NCBI GenBank assembly: GCA_910575165.1
Contig: CAJTDS010000013.1
Location: 1-64,000, forward strand
Direction: 5' to 3'
DNA length: 64,000 nucleotides
Origin: Eggerthellaceae bacterium
GTDB lineage: Bacteria > Actinomycetota > Coriobacteriia > Coriobacteriales > Eggerthellaceae
This document shows, piece after piece, positions 63,398 through 64,000 of the stretch (position 1 is the first letter of the stretch; the number at the start of each line of letters is the position of its first letter). The position numbers were made by a program, and so were the translations under genes. The notes beneath the pieces were generated by a model. That model ran no database searches and was not told the origin of the DNA. It worked only from the letters and a program-made list of their open reading frames with translations.

Positions 63398-64000
63398 CCT
63401 CCAGGCTGCATGGCCCGCCCGCGCCGTGGTGACCGCGGGCATGCCCTACGGCAACAAGCCCCTGCACTTCGGCCACATCGCCGGCGTGTTCGTGCCCGCC
63501 GACGCGTTCGCGCGCTTCCTGCGGGACCGCATCGGGGCCGACAACGTCCGCTTCATCAGCGGCACGGACTGCTTCGGATCCCCCATCAACGAGGGGTACC
63601 GAAAGCTCAGGGAGGAAGCGGGCTTCGACGGCACCATCGCCGACTACGTCGAGCGCAACCACGAGGCGCAGAAGCGCACCCTTGCGGCTTACGACATCAG
63701 CCTGAGCATCTACCAGGGATCCGGCATCGGCCATGCGGGGGAGGTCCACCAGGCCTTCACCGACCGCTTCATCCGCTCCCTCTACGAGGCGGGGCATCTG
63801 CGCCGCCGCTCAACCTTGCAGTTCTACGACCCGCAGGCCCAGACCTTCCTCAACGGTCGCCAGGTGACCGGCCGCTGTCCCGTGCAGGGCTGCAAGTCCG
63901 AGAAGGCCTACGCCGACGAATGCGAGCTGGGCCACAGCTACGCGCCCGAGGACCTTATCGCGCCGAAGTCGTCGCTTACCGGATGTGTGCCCGAGATGCG
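63384..64000 (+). CDS. metG: Methionyl-tRNA synthetase-like protein, N-terminal part (runs off the window)
   Basis: Class I tRNA ligase, open to the right edge with no stop. VTAGMPYGNKPLHFGHIAGVF holds the HIGH motif (HFGH), and GRCPVQGC with DECELGHSYAPEDL is the zinc-knuckle region. FISGTDCFGSPINEGYR differs from the usual GTDEHGTP of MetRS (Cys-Phe for Glu-His). AAGGAG precedes ATG 63384. It overlaps sppA. Whether it carries the tRNA-binding tail that here sits on LysRS cannot be seen; a paralogue of the true MetRS is possible. Confidence 0.82.
   Translation, partial: MATDNLQAAWPARAVVTAGMPYGNKPLHFGHIAGVFVPADAFARFLRDRIGADNVRFISGTDCFGSPINEGYRKLREEAGFDGTIADYVERNHEAQKRTLAAYDISLSIYQGSGIGHAGEVHQAFTDRFIRSLYEAGHLRRRSTLQFYDPQAQTFLNGRQVTGRCPVQGCKSEKAYADECELGHSYAPEDLIAPKSSLTGCVPEM

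Noticed and set aside
60197-63442. 1081-codon minus-strand frame opposite tal, rho and sppA
   Set aside because: Shadow of three well-supported genes.

Overview
The window looks like a chromosomal stretch of a high-GC, anaerobic, respiring actinobacterium of the Coriobacteriia, most likely an Eggerthellaceae member (Eggerthella/Gordonibacter-like). This is an inference from gene content: Tat-exported flavoprotein and molybdopterin reductases, a pentaheme nitrite reductase, a tRNA-tuf-rpmG-tRNA-secE-nusG-rplK-rplA cluster, and strongly GC-ending codons that create long antisense shadow reading frames. No species name can be proven from the sequence alone.

Layout. 1-4.0 kb: end of an unidentified gene, a pstSCAB phosphate importer whose PstS has its two halves in swapped order, and a frameshifted, truncated membrane-sensor remnant ending at a perfect inverted repeat. 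4.1-7.5 kb: tRNA-Pro(CGG), tatA, greA and a lysyl-tRNA synthetase carrying an extra C-terminal tRNA-binding domain. 7.5-14.5 kb: a Tat flavoprotein reductase, divergent from a LytTR regulator/GHKL kinase pair, then an ABC exporter behind a palindromic operator and an orphan ribbon-helix-helix protein. 14.7-21.3 kb: NhaC-type antiporter, TetR regulator, dmsAB-type reductase with a hairpin in its leader, and a small DUF2510 membrane protein. 21.5-30.5 kb: clpC with a CIRCE element, divergent ridA/ilvA, ispD-ispF, cysS, a repeat-rich spacer and a U32 peptidase.

30.7-41 kb: a 30-bp tandem repeat, nrfA followed by a histidine kinase with a c-type heme motif in its sensor domain and an OmpR-type regulator, Mrp/ApbC ATPase, MtaD-like deaminase, an MocR-type aspartate aminotransferase, a protein with an internally duplicated module, and PutP. 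41-49.5 kb: tRNA-Tyr, tRNA-Thr, tRNA-Met, tuf, rpmG, tRNA-Trp, secE, nusG, rplK, rplA (without rplJ-rplL), an NlpC/P60 hydrolase and MurJ with a long repeated N-terminus. 49.5-64 kb: nadK, an alanine/glycine symporter, a his operon beginning with a hisZ-hisG gene fusion (hisZG-D-C-B-H-A-F, no hisI/E), transaldolase, rho with AT-hook-like and Q/N-rich insertions, an SppA-type protease and the start of a metG-like gene.

Themes. Anaerobic respiration (flavoprotein reductase, DmsAB, NrfA) is supported by TatA; the heme-motif kinase next to NrfA is the best candidate for a redox- or nitrogen-oxide-sensing system. The most unusual signals are protein architectures: permuted PstS, LysRS with an appended tRNA-binding domain, the HisZ-HisG fusion, MurJ with twin VGGxHAGxDRT motifs, Rho with a prion-like insert and the duplicated-module protein at 38.4 kb. 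No transposon, prophage or CRISPR array was seen.
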